64,000 nt of DNA from Acanthosepion esculentum (Eukaryota; Mollusca; Cephalopoda; Sepiida; Sepiidae), in the NCBI GenBank assembly GCA_964036315.1, contig OZ038488.1:67762342-67826341 (forward strand). The letters run 5' to 3'. Made by a program: the position numbers and the translations under genes. Under the pieces are notes generated by a model that searched no databases, was not told the DNA's origin, and was given only the letters and a program-made list of their open reading frames with translations. Below, in pieces: positions 55,365-64,000 of the stretch (the first letter of the stretch is position 1; each line of letters begins with the position of its first letter).

Positions 55365-56115
55365 GTGCCTTCAGCATGTTGGCAATCATGGCTCTCCATA
55401 ACTTCTTGTCCTTTGTAGCTCTTAGCAATGTTTGTTTTTGTTTTTTTGCTATCTCTCATAATCCCTGTTTTGCCAACCATTTACTCAAGCTTGTTAAGTA
55501 GGTTATTCTCTGCTTTCCTCTGTCACTCTTGCCTTCAATATGTCTTGTGAGTGTTAAATTTTCTAAGTCCTTATTCCTCATGATGTGTCCCAGTAATTTC
55601 AATTGTGTTGTTTTCATTCTAAATATAAGTGTCTTTTTGTTTCCATTTTCTCTAAAACTTCATCTGTGAGGAGATTATCCAGCATTCACTGCCATATAGA
55701 AGGACTGATATAACATAACAGTCTAGTACTCTTTTTCTTTATTTCTAATGAATTTGTCTTGTGTCTTAATACTTTACTTAACTTTTTGGAAGGCATCTTT
55801 TGCTTGTCAATGCTCCTTCAGATATTGGTGTTGCATTTTCTGTTCTCTGTTAAAATACTACCTAGACATTGAAAGTTTTGTAATTGCTGGATTTTGGTGT
55901 CTCTAATTCATAGTTTGCATTTTGAGTTGTTCCTTTTGTTGAAAACCCTACATGATAGTTAGTCCTTTCTTCTCCCTTTCCTTTACTACCTTCTGGAGGA
56001 GTGCTTGTAGTTTCCTTTCCATGTCTGCTATCAACACTGTGTCATCTGTGTATCTTATACTGTTCAGATTGTGGCCACCAGTAATGGATCCTGGTAAAAG
56101 TTCTAATTCTCTCAG
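55365..56115 (-). pseudogene. LINE remnant including RT motif C
   Basis: The frame 55948-56214 encodes GSITGGHNLNSIRYTDDTVL, IADMERKLQALLQKVVKERE and KKGLTIM. The catalytic motif YADD appears as YTDD with both aspartates intact (about 56038-56056). Downstream, KTQN(Q)QLQNFQCLG-type, RRCLPK and SILLYGSECWIIS blocks follow in broken frames down to the RKLWRAMIAN end near 55390. Compared with 31290-32450 it lacks the fingers/palm part. Confidence 0.82.
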
Positions 56116-56860
56116 AATCACCTCAAGGTTGAATGTCCAGCAAGAAGACACATACTTGTTGATGTAATGGAATAACCTGTCACCACCATGAGTAACTACA
56201 CTATAGGTATCCATAAGGCAACGGACTACAGGAGTCTAGCTGGGATCTGTTGAGTACGACTCGGACTTACACAAGAACTACCAACCTTCCAATGGTAGCA
56301 CTCACTACTGGACTGACTTGCAACAACCTTGTGCATAACTGTTACCTCTGTTCTTTTTGTATTGGTTTTTACAATAAACCATTACTTATTTTATCCACCG
56401 TGTTTGTCAAGTATATATTCTTATTAGCACGGAATATAACACTTGTCTTACACTCCTTTCTATATAAAAGTAGAACTGATTCTTTGTCCATCAAACACTG
56501 TTTATGTGTAACTTTGCAGCTGCCTATCTAATGTATATGCATATGTCAGTGAGTGACTTACATGTGATGCCCTGTGTATGAAGATAAACTATATCTGAGA
56601 TGAAAGGCTCTGATTGGGAGGCTTGGAGGAGCATGGAACCAGCTCTTAATTGCTGTTGTTCCCAGGTTCACCCTAACCCAGGGCAGTAGCACCTGTTAGG
56701 GTCCCAGCTATGGGCAAATAGTTAATCCCCAGATTGGGGTTAAAACACAAGTTTTGATGGTGCTTGTATATGTGACCATATATGTATGCTTTTACTACAT
56801 GAAATGTGTGAAATATATGATAAAAATGATACGGCACTCTCTGGAGATGACAATCTAATA
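56116..56860. other. Unassigned sequence
   Basis: 56230-56560 has an open + frame (93 codons, 56250-56531) without recognised motif. The GC-balanced patch at 56600-56720 contains GGGTTCACCCTAACCCAGGG-like text, possibly an old SINE. Confidence 0.35.
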
Positions 56861-57549
56861 ATTTTAAGAAGGTATAACAGCCAAAAAAACTGACAAAACC
56901 CCAAAAATAATCATAAAAATGTTCAAAAATATAGGATTTGACATGAAAACAAACCCAAAAGAAGTAGATTTCTTAGATGTCACACTCAGCCTAAGAAAGG
57001 TATATATCAACCATACAAACAACTCAGTAGAAAACCATATTACATACACAAAGATTCCAACCATCCATCAAAAATAATCAAACAGATCCCACAATCAATT
57101 AATTATCTAAAAATTCTTTGATGAAATTATTTTTAATGAAGGCAAAAGGTCAAAACAACCATAAAAATATTGGATTTTTGGCACTACTCACATATACACC
57201 ACATAATATGAAAAACCTAACAGAAAAAGAAATATCCACTGTATAACAAAAATGTCAAAACAAATGTAGGAAAATTATTCATTAAAAGTCATATACAAAC
57301 ACTTCCTCACATCAAGCACTCTCCACAAGATATTCAATAAAAATACAATAAAAATCAGTTACTGTTGCACCGAGAACATGACAATAACAAAAAGCACAGC
57401 AGAAAAATAACTAACAAAATCACCCACACAAATCAAAACCCACTTGTAACTGCAGTGCAAAACACAAATGTCACTTAAATGGTAATTACTTGCAAAACAA
57501 TATGATATACCAAGTCACTGTAAATCAGCAGATAACAAAAAATACACAA

Positions 57550-57632
<83 letters not shown>

Positions 57633-57960
57633 GAGTAACTGAAGGACCCTGGGAACAGAGAAACTATGTGCACAAGATATCCTTTACAAATACAAACTAT
57701 GCAAACAGCACAACCCTTTCTACACATATATGGGAAATTAAAAAGAAAAACCAAATTATACTAAAAATCTCATGGAAAATAAGAAAAACTGCATCAGCTT
57801 ACAACGATAAATTCAAACACTGTAAACTCTGTCTAGAGGAGAAAATAGTAATAATCACCTTCCCAGACTAACACAAATTACTAAATAAACAATCTAAACT
57901 TATCCCAAAATTCAGACATGAAAATAATTTTTTAGTGTGTTACTTAAAAATCAAAAACTA
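56861..57960 (+). pseudogene. Penelope-like retroelement remnant (RT C-terminus and GIY-YIG-type region)
   Basis: Broken + strand frames give FKNIGFDMKTNPKEVDFLDV and TLSLRKV (56915-57002), then ENHITYTKIPTIHQK, IIKQIPQSINYL (57070-57110), LKVIYKHFLTSSTLHKIF and NKNTIKISYCCTENM (57285-57380), NRKITNKITHT, then past a TA microsatellite GVTEGPWEQRNYVHK, YANSTTLSTHIWEIKKKN and HCKLCLEEK (57628-57850), and NKQSKLIPKFRHEN (57885-57930). Penelope-like elements typically show VDFLDVT..L, HPP.IIKQ.P.SI, FNRN..K.SY.C..N, an EGTFKQR..NH..SF/S.LSKHIW endonuclease, and C.LC..EK..I....LN.R.E...KCRH. The TA tract (57563-57620) splits the gene. Known function: target-primed retrotransposition. This copy is dead. 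Confidence 0.87.
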
Positions 57961-58445
57961 AAAATGAATACCTTGCAAAATACCATCAGGAAAGATGTAA
58001 ATATATGCAATATATACAACACAGATAATGTAACTTTGAACTAAACAAATAAGATGACCAACCACTGAAAAAAGAAAGTAAATACTAAACAAATTAACAA
58101 ACTACAAATTCACATATAAACAAAAGTAAATGTAATAATGAATAATCAACAATAAATAATGAGTAAAAGTTAACAAATAGCACTATAGAAATATCTACAA
58201 ATAACCACATTTAGGTCCACAATTATTTCTTCTCAGTAACCTCTAGAATATTTGTTAGGATAATGCAATAGACCTTGCTGCCCATAATGCACCATTGACA
58301 AATACACATGGCCTGAATATCTTTGTTCAAGCATGAAACAAACTGCTGTCACTGGGTGTTGATCTCAGTGTTCACTTTTATATTTATATACACTCTATTC
58401 CATTAATTGGGCACTTTTACCTATAAATAATACATTAAAAATTTT
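57961..58445. other. AT-rich spacer with a dispersed repeat segment
   Basis: 58310-58385 matches the reverse complement of 48355-48430 (CAGTTTGTTT-CATGCTTGAAC region). Otherwise nothing is recognised. Confidence 0.5.
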
Positions 58446-58447
58446 TT

Positions 58448-58449
<2 letters not shown>

Positions 58450-58496
<47 letters not shown>

Positions 58497-58645
58497 CCAC
58501 AGACAGCCTGTTTTGCTGTATCACAGCACATCAGTGTGGATAGACATCCAATTGCTTCAAGCTGGGATTGAAACTTGATGATTTGGCATCAGTCAGAGAC
58601 TCTACCTCTAAGTTATCGGCAGAGAAAGGGAATCTTTTAATGTAT
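58450..58645 (-). repeat. (TA)n and tRNA-derived SINE, fourth family
   Basis: TA run at 58450-58490. The reverse complement of 58494-58645 starts CCGATAACTTAGAGGTAGAG (A box) and has ATCAAGTTTCAATCCCAGC (B box). It ends with GTGATACAGCAAAACAGGCT and GTCTGTGGATG, the same tail as 45514-45545. Confidence 0.75.
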
Positions 58646-59239
58646 TATATACATGATATATATAAATGCTAGACTAGCAGTAAGAGCACTCAGTTCTGAT
58701 GAAGAGCTATATAGTAATCTTATATTATTATAATTATACTCTGATGATAATGTATTAAGCTAAACCGTTATACGTGTTAATTATATAAATAAGAATTGCT
58801 AAACAAATATTGTATAGAAAATGAGTTTATTGAAATTTAGCACTGAAGCTCTGCACAGCTTTTCATTAATAATTTCTTTAATATTTTATCTCTCTGTTGT
58901 TTATTGGTGAGTATTTTTTCATACCTTAATTAATGAATTATTTATAATCCTTTTGATCATGAACAGATTCCAACTTAATTAACCTATTACTTACCTATTA
59001 CTTACGTCTAGGTTGACCCACACAACTGCTCTTTCAGTTAGTAGACTGATATTTGCATAAAGAAGCCTTTAATATATTGCTTTATAATTAGTTTTTCTTC
59101 TGAGCGTCTATGGGCTGAGTGTGTATCACAAAACTTAGAACTGGAATGCAGTCGTAGTACTCTCTGCCTGTAGCTCTATTTCACTTACCATAAAACTACA
59201 TCTACTGCTTCTTATCTATTCTGATTACTTCTTCTATGT
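58646..59239. other. Unassigned sequence
   Basis: Contains CTCTGATGATAATGTATTAA then GCTAAACCG (58739-58768), which faintly resembles retroelement 3' ends with a CTGATGA block. No coding signal. Confidence 0.4.
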
Positions 59240-59690
59240 GCCATGTCCCTTCCGTACATGTGTGGTCATGGCTCTCCAGAATTTCCTATTCGTTGTAGCC
59301 CTTAGCAGCTTTTCTACTTTTGATAAAGCTCCTTCCTTCCATCCTGTCATTCTTTCACACAAGCTCATCTGGCAGGTGGCTTTCTGCTTTCCCATATCTC
59401 TCTTGCCTTTAATATGCCCTGTGAGGGTTAAATTTTCCAAGCCCTCCTTCCTCATCATGTGTCCAAGGAATTTCAGCTTTCTCTTTCTGATTCTGAGTAT
59501 AAGTGTTCATTTTGTTAGCATTTTCTTGTTGCTAACTCACTCCATCCATGGAATTTTCAATATCCTTCTGTAGAATGATATTTCTGTGGACTCCAGTTTT
59601 CTCCTTATTCACTGCCATTCAAGAAGATGGATATCACATAGCACTCTTTTCTTTGTTTCTAACAAAATTTAAAAAAAACCCGCACCTTGG
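59240..59690 (-). pseudogene. LINE remnant (endonuclease-reverse transcriptase C-terminus)
   Basis: The reverse-strand frame 59234-59458 encodes MMRKEGLENLTLTGHIKGKR, DMGKQKATCQMSLCERM, EKLLRATTNRKFWRAMT and HVRKGHGT, then stop: the intact extreme C-terminus of the family. Upstream, in other frames, are LILRIRKRKLKFLG (59460-59510) and RRILKIPWMEVS (59540-59575). The cleanest 3' end among the copies. Confidence 0.85.
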
Positions 59691-59900
59691 TTTTTCACAA
59701 ATATGACTGTTTCATCTTTGCTGGACAAAATATGATTCTGTATGTTTGCTGTCTATCCAAATAAGTCAGCATTTACCAACATGGTCACTAGTGGGCCCCT
59801 TGTAGGATCTGTTATATTGAAAGGGGTCACTGGGAGTTTTTATTTCATTTGCGGTTGGTGAACATACTCAGTGGAGTGTGGTGAACATTTATCCATTTTT
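59691..59900. other. Unassigned, possibly upstream part of the hAT element
   Basis: No motif recognised. A T14 run lies near 59897-59910. Confidence 0.4.
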
Positions 59901-59914
59901 TTTTTTTTTAAATT

Positions 59915-60185
59915 TTAAAAAATTATTCAATATCGGCTGCAGAAGGAAATTTCTGAAAGGTATCTAAAACTGTTGGAAGCTTTCAAACTTTTCTTAATTG
60001 CTTTTCCAACTTCCTATATGGCTGAAGGTGGTCTCAACGCAGTTACACGACTTTTTACTAAACAATGAAACTACCTGCAAATTACAACACAAGAAGTTCT
60101 ACAATTACTTCTAAGCAACATGGAAGCCCGAGTAAGAGCCTTAGCCAGTAATCAAAGTCAACCATCGCATTGATAACATTGAGAT
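59915..60185 (+). pseudogene. hAT-family transposase C-terminus (ZBED-like)
   Basis: Encodes LQKEISERYLKLLEAFKLFL, IAFPTSYMAEGGLNAVTRL, then a stop after FTKQ, and continues ITTQEVLQLLLSNMEARVR, ALASNQSQPSH and stop. This follows the C-terminal dimerisation region of hAT transposases of the ZBED5/FAM200 type (FPTTYLCE.GFS.L..IK.K.RN.L, L...LSN..PRI..L, QAHPSH). The in-frame stop and the missing N-terminal and catalytic domains show it is a remnant. A terminal inverted repeat lies downstream (60402-60417). Confidence 0.82.
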
Positions 60186-60344
60186 AAGCTATCAAATAAA
60201 AGTTTTTTTTTGTTTGTTTTTTTAAGCATTTTAATCATTTGCATTTATAATAGAAATGAAAACAATATTAAAATTATTTTTGCACTAATACCTAAATATT
60301 ATCTTGCTATGAAAGATGAATTCGGTATAATATTTGAAATTTAA

Positions 60345-60420
60345 TTTGACAGGGGAGGAGGGGGCATTGAGAAAAACTTTTGTGCCCAAAGGGGGCGCTG
60401 GTTGACAAAAGGTTGAGAAA
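60345..60420 (+). mobile_element. Likely hAT 3' terminal region and inverted repeat
   Basis: GACAGGGGAGGAGGGGGCAT, then AAAGGGGGCGCTGG, then AAAAGGTTGAGAAACACTG. The final GGTTGAGAAACACTG is the reverse complement of the CAGTGTTTCTCAACC terminus common among hAT elements. It lies about 220 bp 3' of the transposase remnant. The matching 5' terminus was not found. Confidence 0.75.
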
Positions 60421-60740
60421 CACTGAAATAAGTAGTCAACTGTTGTACTTGCCATAACATAATGGTTAGAAAGTCTGCCTCATAGACTATTAGTAAAATA
60501 TGTTCAGTTCTAATTGGAATTTGAAGGGAATGAGGACAATTCAACCCTGTGGATGTGGCATAGTACTTCTTAGTTTTAAAAATTTGAACAGTTATTTCTG
60601 CTAAAGTTTATGTTTGGTGATTATCATTGCTATAAATCAACATTGATTTGTTTCTATTATTGTCATTAAAGTAATAAGTCAAAGTGGTACATTTGATAAC
60701 AAACTGTTCACTCCAACATCAATGTAAAATATGTATGGTA
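60421..60740. repeat. tRNA-like SINE head and unassigned spacer
   Basis: CCATAACATAATGGTTAGAA, AGTCTGCCTCATAGACTATT and GTTCAGTTCTAATTGG (60451-60525) give A-box-like, anticodon-arm-like and weak B-box-like blocks. The rest is unassigned. Confidence 0.4.
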
Positions 60741-61150
60741 TGTATATCCTTGTCATGGTAGAGAGCTTACTCGTCCCAGTGATCCCAAGAGTGAAGCCAT
60801 CTGGAGTTCCAACTCCTGAAGGTTTACCCATGGCAGTAAGGTTGAAGAAGAAGGATGAGATTGAATGCGACCTACCCCTGAAAACCCCAACAGCAGAATA
60901 GGCAAAGATCTATATGATCAATTTCATGGCCATACCAGTGGAAGAAGCCTGCACCAATTGGACTGGTGTAAACAAGGCAGACTTTTGACAGATCAATTAT
61001 CTGACAGCCTGATGCAATCAGATTTGCCAGATCTTGCCTGTCTCAGTCCTATTTGAGCTGTGAGAGAGCCAAGTGTACGGACTTCTCCATAGCGCAGAGT
61101 TGTCCACTAAAATCAAATTCATGTGAATGGCTTTGTCAAACTCTTTGATT
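60741..61150 (+). repeat. Unclassified GC-balanced repeat, possibly a retroelement 5' region
   Basis: The first 150 bp is open and encodes MVESLLVPVIPRVKPSGVPT and PEGLPMAVRLKKKDEIECD, then stops. The composition is unlike the AT-rich flanks. I cannot name the family; a LINE 5' region is one option. Confidence 0.35.
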
Positions 61151-61495
61151 AACAGCCATCTCCACCACTACCACCACCAGAGAAGAGAAAGGGAATGGGG
61201 AGAGAGGATGACAGGGTGACGACAATGGAAAAAAAAAAGCAACAAAGCATAAAAATGTGATGTTTATTCACTTTACCATTTTCAGATAAGGTAGTGCCAG
61301 TCTGCACAAATATCTGAAAAGGGTTTCTGGAGGAGAAATGTTTAAGAACTTGACTAAGCTATGTTTTGCAAATTAATGACTAACCAGAGAAAACAAAAAA
61401 AAAGTTAGTTTTAATAACCATTACAATTATAGTGACTGATCTTTACTGGGGTTTTTATATTGACTTTGTACCATTTTCTTTTTTTTCTTTTTTTT
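61151..61495. other. Unassigned spacer
   Basis: (CCACCA)-like text at 61160-61185 and an A-rich stretch. No gene. Confidence 0.35.
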
Positions 61496-61980
61496 TTTAA
61501 CCCTATAGTCAACCATGCAGTGGTCTGCAGAGATCTGGTGATCATGAATTTCGTAACCTGTTGGGGTTATAGGGACACCACATGCACCCCAGTAGCAGTG
61601 GTGTTTCCTGAGCAAGATAGTGTGATGGATCCCAAGCCTCTACAGACTGGTTTGAATTTAGAATTTTCCTTCTCCTAGATTGGTTGAAAATCAAAGCTAT
61701 AGGACCTAGTCTATTTACCCATAGCTGTGGGTAGAAAAAGCAAGCAACCCTCTTCAGGTTTTGAATTCAGAGTTGGTCTTCTAGATCTGTTGCCACACGA
61801 AGCTAGAGGACACAGCCTCTCCTACTATTTACCCACAGTTAAGGGGGGAAGAGCTAGATTCATAGTTTTCCCAAGAGTAGTAGTAAATGACTGAATGTAA
61901 TGAACTCAACTGGAATTCAAACTTGGCTCTCCAATTCCTCAATCCAAGCCGCTATCCATTAATGCACTGTGCCACCTAAG
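61496..61980 (-). repeat. tRNA-derived SINE copies, partly duplicated
   Basis: The reverse complement shows AGGTGGCACAGTGCATTAAT, TTGAGGAATTGGAGAGCC, AAGTTTGAATTCCAGTTGAG and the body TTAACTGTGGGTAAATAG. The block CTATTTACCCATAGCTG occurs at 61710-61726 and a variant at 61825-61842, so two overlapping copies are present. Confidence 0.72.
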
Positions 61981-62375
61981 ATCTGGTGAAGTCTGCCAAC
62001 TCCTTGATTATAGGACCCTAAACTCAAGTAATTTTTCACAAAATTCATTAGCTGAAAGTATTGAATTGTGGATAGTTTTGTCATTTTTTTATTACAAGAA
62101 CTTTCATGGACTTGATTTATAGAGCCTACAAGCATTTTGAAACTTTCTACTGATGACAAACCGGTTATCAAACTTTTAATAAACATATAAATAGGAACTA
62201 TTGAATTCAGAAGTGATCCTTCAACATATTTGGTTTTCCTTGAAAATTCTCCTCCTAGCAGATGCCTAATAGCTTACAATGACATTGTCATACACTTCAT
62301 GGATTACTTGCACAGTGTCATGGCAGGAGCTCCATCTCATATTCACAGTCCAAGAGATAATGATTTTAGCATTTG
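61981..62375. other. Unassigned spacer
   Basis: No recognised coding or repeat signal. Confidence 0.35.
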
Positions 62376-62560
62376 GAACTTGGCTGTCTGACTTCCAATT
62401 CCAGTTGGATTTATTATATTCACTTACACACAAATACACTTGGGAAAGCTATGAATCCACCTCTTTTCCTCCAGCTATGGGTTAATGAGTAAGATTTGTA
62501 TCACTAATCCTTATTCTCTACCCATCCCCCAATTCTTACAATCTAAAATGATTACACTGT
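62376..62560 (+). repeat. tRNA-derived SINE fragment
   Basis: GGCTGTCTGACTTCCAATTC, TTATATTCACTTACACACAA, ACTTGGGAAAGCTATGAATC and CCAGCTATGGGTTAATGAGT. It shares the 3' end ATTTGTATCACTAATCC with 48801-49030 and with the satellite flanks. Confidence 0.78.
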
Positions 62561-62850
62561 TTTGAATAATCTGAAAATGGTTAAGTCGTAAAAAACAAAT
62601 CAGTCATTAAAAAAACATTTCAAAGACTCCAAATTAATAGAATGTCCATCTGCCTTCCAAGATATTAATCCAATAAAAAAAACTTAAGAGAGATGTATAT
62701 GTGAATAGAAAATAATATTCGAGCAAGAATCATTTTTGGAAAGGAATAAAAACTGCTACAAGTCATGTTGAATTTACAACAGTAGAAAAATCAACAAATT
62801 CAAGGAATGAAAGACAGACCAAGGTTATGGAATGGAAAAGAGCTCATATC
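62561..62850. other. Unassigned AT-rich spacer
   Basis: No recognised signal. Confidence 0.35.
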
Positions 62851-62853
62851 AAT

Positions 62854-63120
62854 ATCTATACTAATAAAATGAAGTGTCTGTCCATTATAGACTCAGAATT
62901 TACTGGATGGATTTCAACCAAACTTGGCATTCAGATAGGTGCAAAGAGTGATATATGTTATGCAAAGTTAAGCTAGGTTAATCTGAAGGTCATGAAATGT
63001 TAAAAACAAGGTCTTCAGTCATTTCTGATTGAAGTTCTCATACAATAATATATTAGAAAGGGAGTTAAATCAATTCTTAGTAAATTAATGTTGCTACTTC
63101 CATTCATCATTTTAATAATC
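62854..63120 (+). mobile_element. Helitron-like 5' end
   Basis: A|TCTATACTAATAAAATGAAG, then TGTCTGTCCATTATAGACTC and GGATGGATTTCAACCAAACT. TC-starting ends of this form, followed by a GGA..GATTTCAACCAAA.TTGG block, are common in animal Helitrons, which insert at A|T. A second similar start (TCTATACAAATAAAATGTCT) occurs at 63119. No Rep/helicase coding and no 3' hairpin-CTRR end were found. Confidence 0.45.
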
Positions 63121-63525
63121 TATACAAATAAAATGTCTCTTTTTATTTAGACAAAGTAGTTCTTGAGCAATTCCACTAGTGTAAGTGTAAAATAATAATA
63201 TGTCTAGTTATACAGGCTATAGAATTAATGAAATATATGTTTATATAACCAATATCTGCTGGATGTTTTTTGATATAAATATTTACAGAAGACATAGTTT
63301 GTTTGCATCATAAAACCAAATACTCACAGAACAAGTGTTTATTAATATTTTTTATAAGGTTTGCTATTAAAAACTGAAATTCAGACAATATATTCCACAT
63401 ATAATCATAAATACATTCTAAAAAATTATTAACACTGGTTGGTTAATACCAATTTAATTGTCACATTGACTTCCATAATAAAATTTTTAATATATATATA
63501 CATACACAGAAAATCAGTAAATTTA
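63121..63525. other. AT-rich sequence after second Helitron-like start
   Basis: No coding recognised; a TA run lies near 63492-63502. Confidence 0.35.
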
Positions 63526-63529
63526 CTGG

Positions 63530-63870
63530 CCAGGGAAAAGAAGTCTATTATTTATCAACTGAGGTGGAGGAGCGAGTCATTTACTAATATGAAGAAAGAA
63601 GTTGACCATATACTGTCCAAAGAAGAGAAGTCATCTATTTATCAACACGAAGAAGGAAATTGACCATTTACTGACCAATGAAGAGAAGTTAGCTATTTAC
63701 CAACATGAAGAAAGAAGTTAGCCATTTACTGAGCAGTGATGGGAACTTGGCAAGATGCTGACCAAGGAAAAACATCTGCCAGTTACCAATATTAAGAGAG
63801 GAGGTGGTTATTTACCAACATGAAGATAGACATTGGCCTTTTAATAATCTAGAAAGAGAAGTCATCTATT
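63530..63870 (+). repeat. Degenerate 57-60-bp minisatellite
   Basis: Five to six imperfect copies of a unit like GAAGTCATCTATTTATCAAC, ACGAAGAAGGAAATTGACCA, TTTACTGACCAATGAAGA. Clear repeats start near 63570, 63627 and 63687. A + frame (63439-63663) stays open across the first copies, with KKEVDHILSKEEKSSIYQ. Interruptions downstream make coding unlikely. Confidence 0.75.
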
Positions 63871-64000
63871 GATTGGTTGCAAACAAGGAATTCTCTTTTT
63901 TTAGTTAAAATTAGTAAAAAGAATATCACTGACTGTTTCTATATTCAAATTGGAAAAAAAATGGTGGAATTTTTTATTTCCACCTTTTTTAAGTATGTTT

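Overview
This window looks like repeat-rich, AT-rich intergenic DNA from a metazoan. I found no intact host gene, no rRNA and no convincing multi-exon gene. The longest open frames lie in tandem repeats or in decayed transposons. The mix of elements suggests a lophotrochozoan, possibly a mollusc or cephalopod: CR1-like and endonuclease-reverse-transcriptase LINEs, a Penelope-like element, mariner and hAT remnants, several tRNA-derived SINEs, and very many TA and GT/AT/AC microsatellites. That placement is inferred from general familiarity with such genomes, not from a search.

Layout. 1-5.8 kb: AT microsatellite, LINE remnants in both orientations, and a cluster of 30-31-bp minisatellites with their own higher-order structure (1.2-3.2 kb). 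5.84-19.53 kb: one uninterrupted satellite of about 224 copies of a 61-bp monomer. Diagnostic monomer variants recur in ordered blocks, including a D-(F-A-D)n module whose copy number differs between blocks. Both flanks carry pieces of one SINE family, and the monomer resembles an internally deleted segment of that SINE. 19.5-35 kb: AT-rich sequence with foldback repeats, CR1 3' ends, SINEs, a broken mariner transposase (27.7-28.3 kb) and LINE fragments. 35-41 kb: nested LINEs. A GC-rich internal slice of an endonuclease-reverse transcriptase (36.96-38.53 kb), with its catalytic YADD changed to YAVD, interrupts a CR1-like element. A second CR1-like copy is split by a 390-bp dispersed repeat. 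41-50 kb: more LINE, SINE and microsatellite sequence.

50-64 kb: a GC-rich cluster of at least seven consecutive hairpins bracketed by an 18-bp perfect direct repeat (51.0-51.2 kb); a perfect 74-bp palindrome beside a tRNA-Ser(CGA)-like sequence (52.2-52.6 kb); a Penelope-like remnant with reverse transcriptase and GIY-YIG-type regions (56.9-58.0 kb); the C-terminus of a hAT transposase with a likely 3' terminal inverted repeat (59.9-60.4 kb); Helitron-like 5' ends; and a degenerate 57-60-bp minisatellite at the right edge.

No set of genes here works together as a pathway. The biology visible is that of mobile and satellite DNA: insertion, nesting, internal duplication and palindrome formation. 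The strongest candidates for something undescribed are the 61-bp satellite with its possible SINE origin, the hairpin-cluster insertion, and the palindrome/tRNA-Ser unit. Boundaries are hand-read and approximate unless an exact match is stated.
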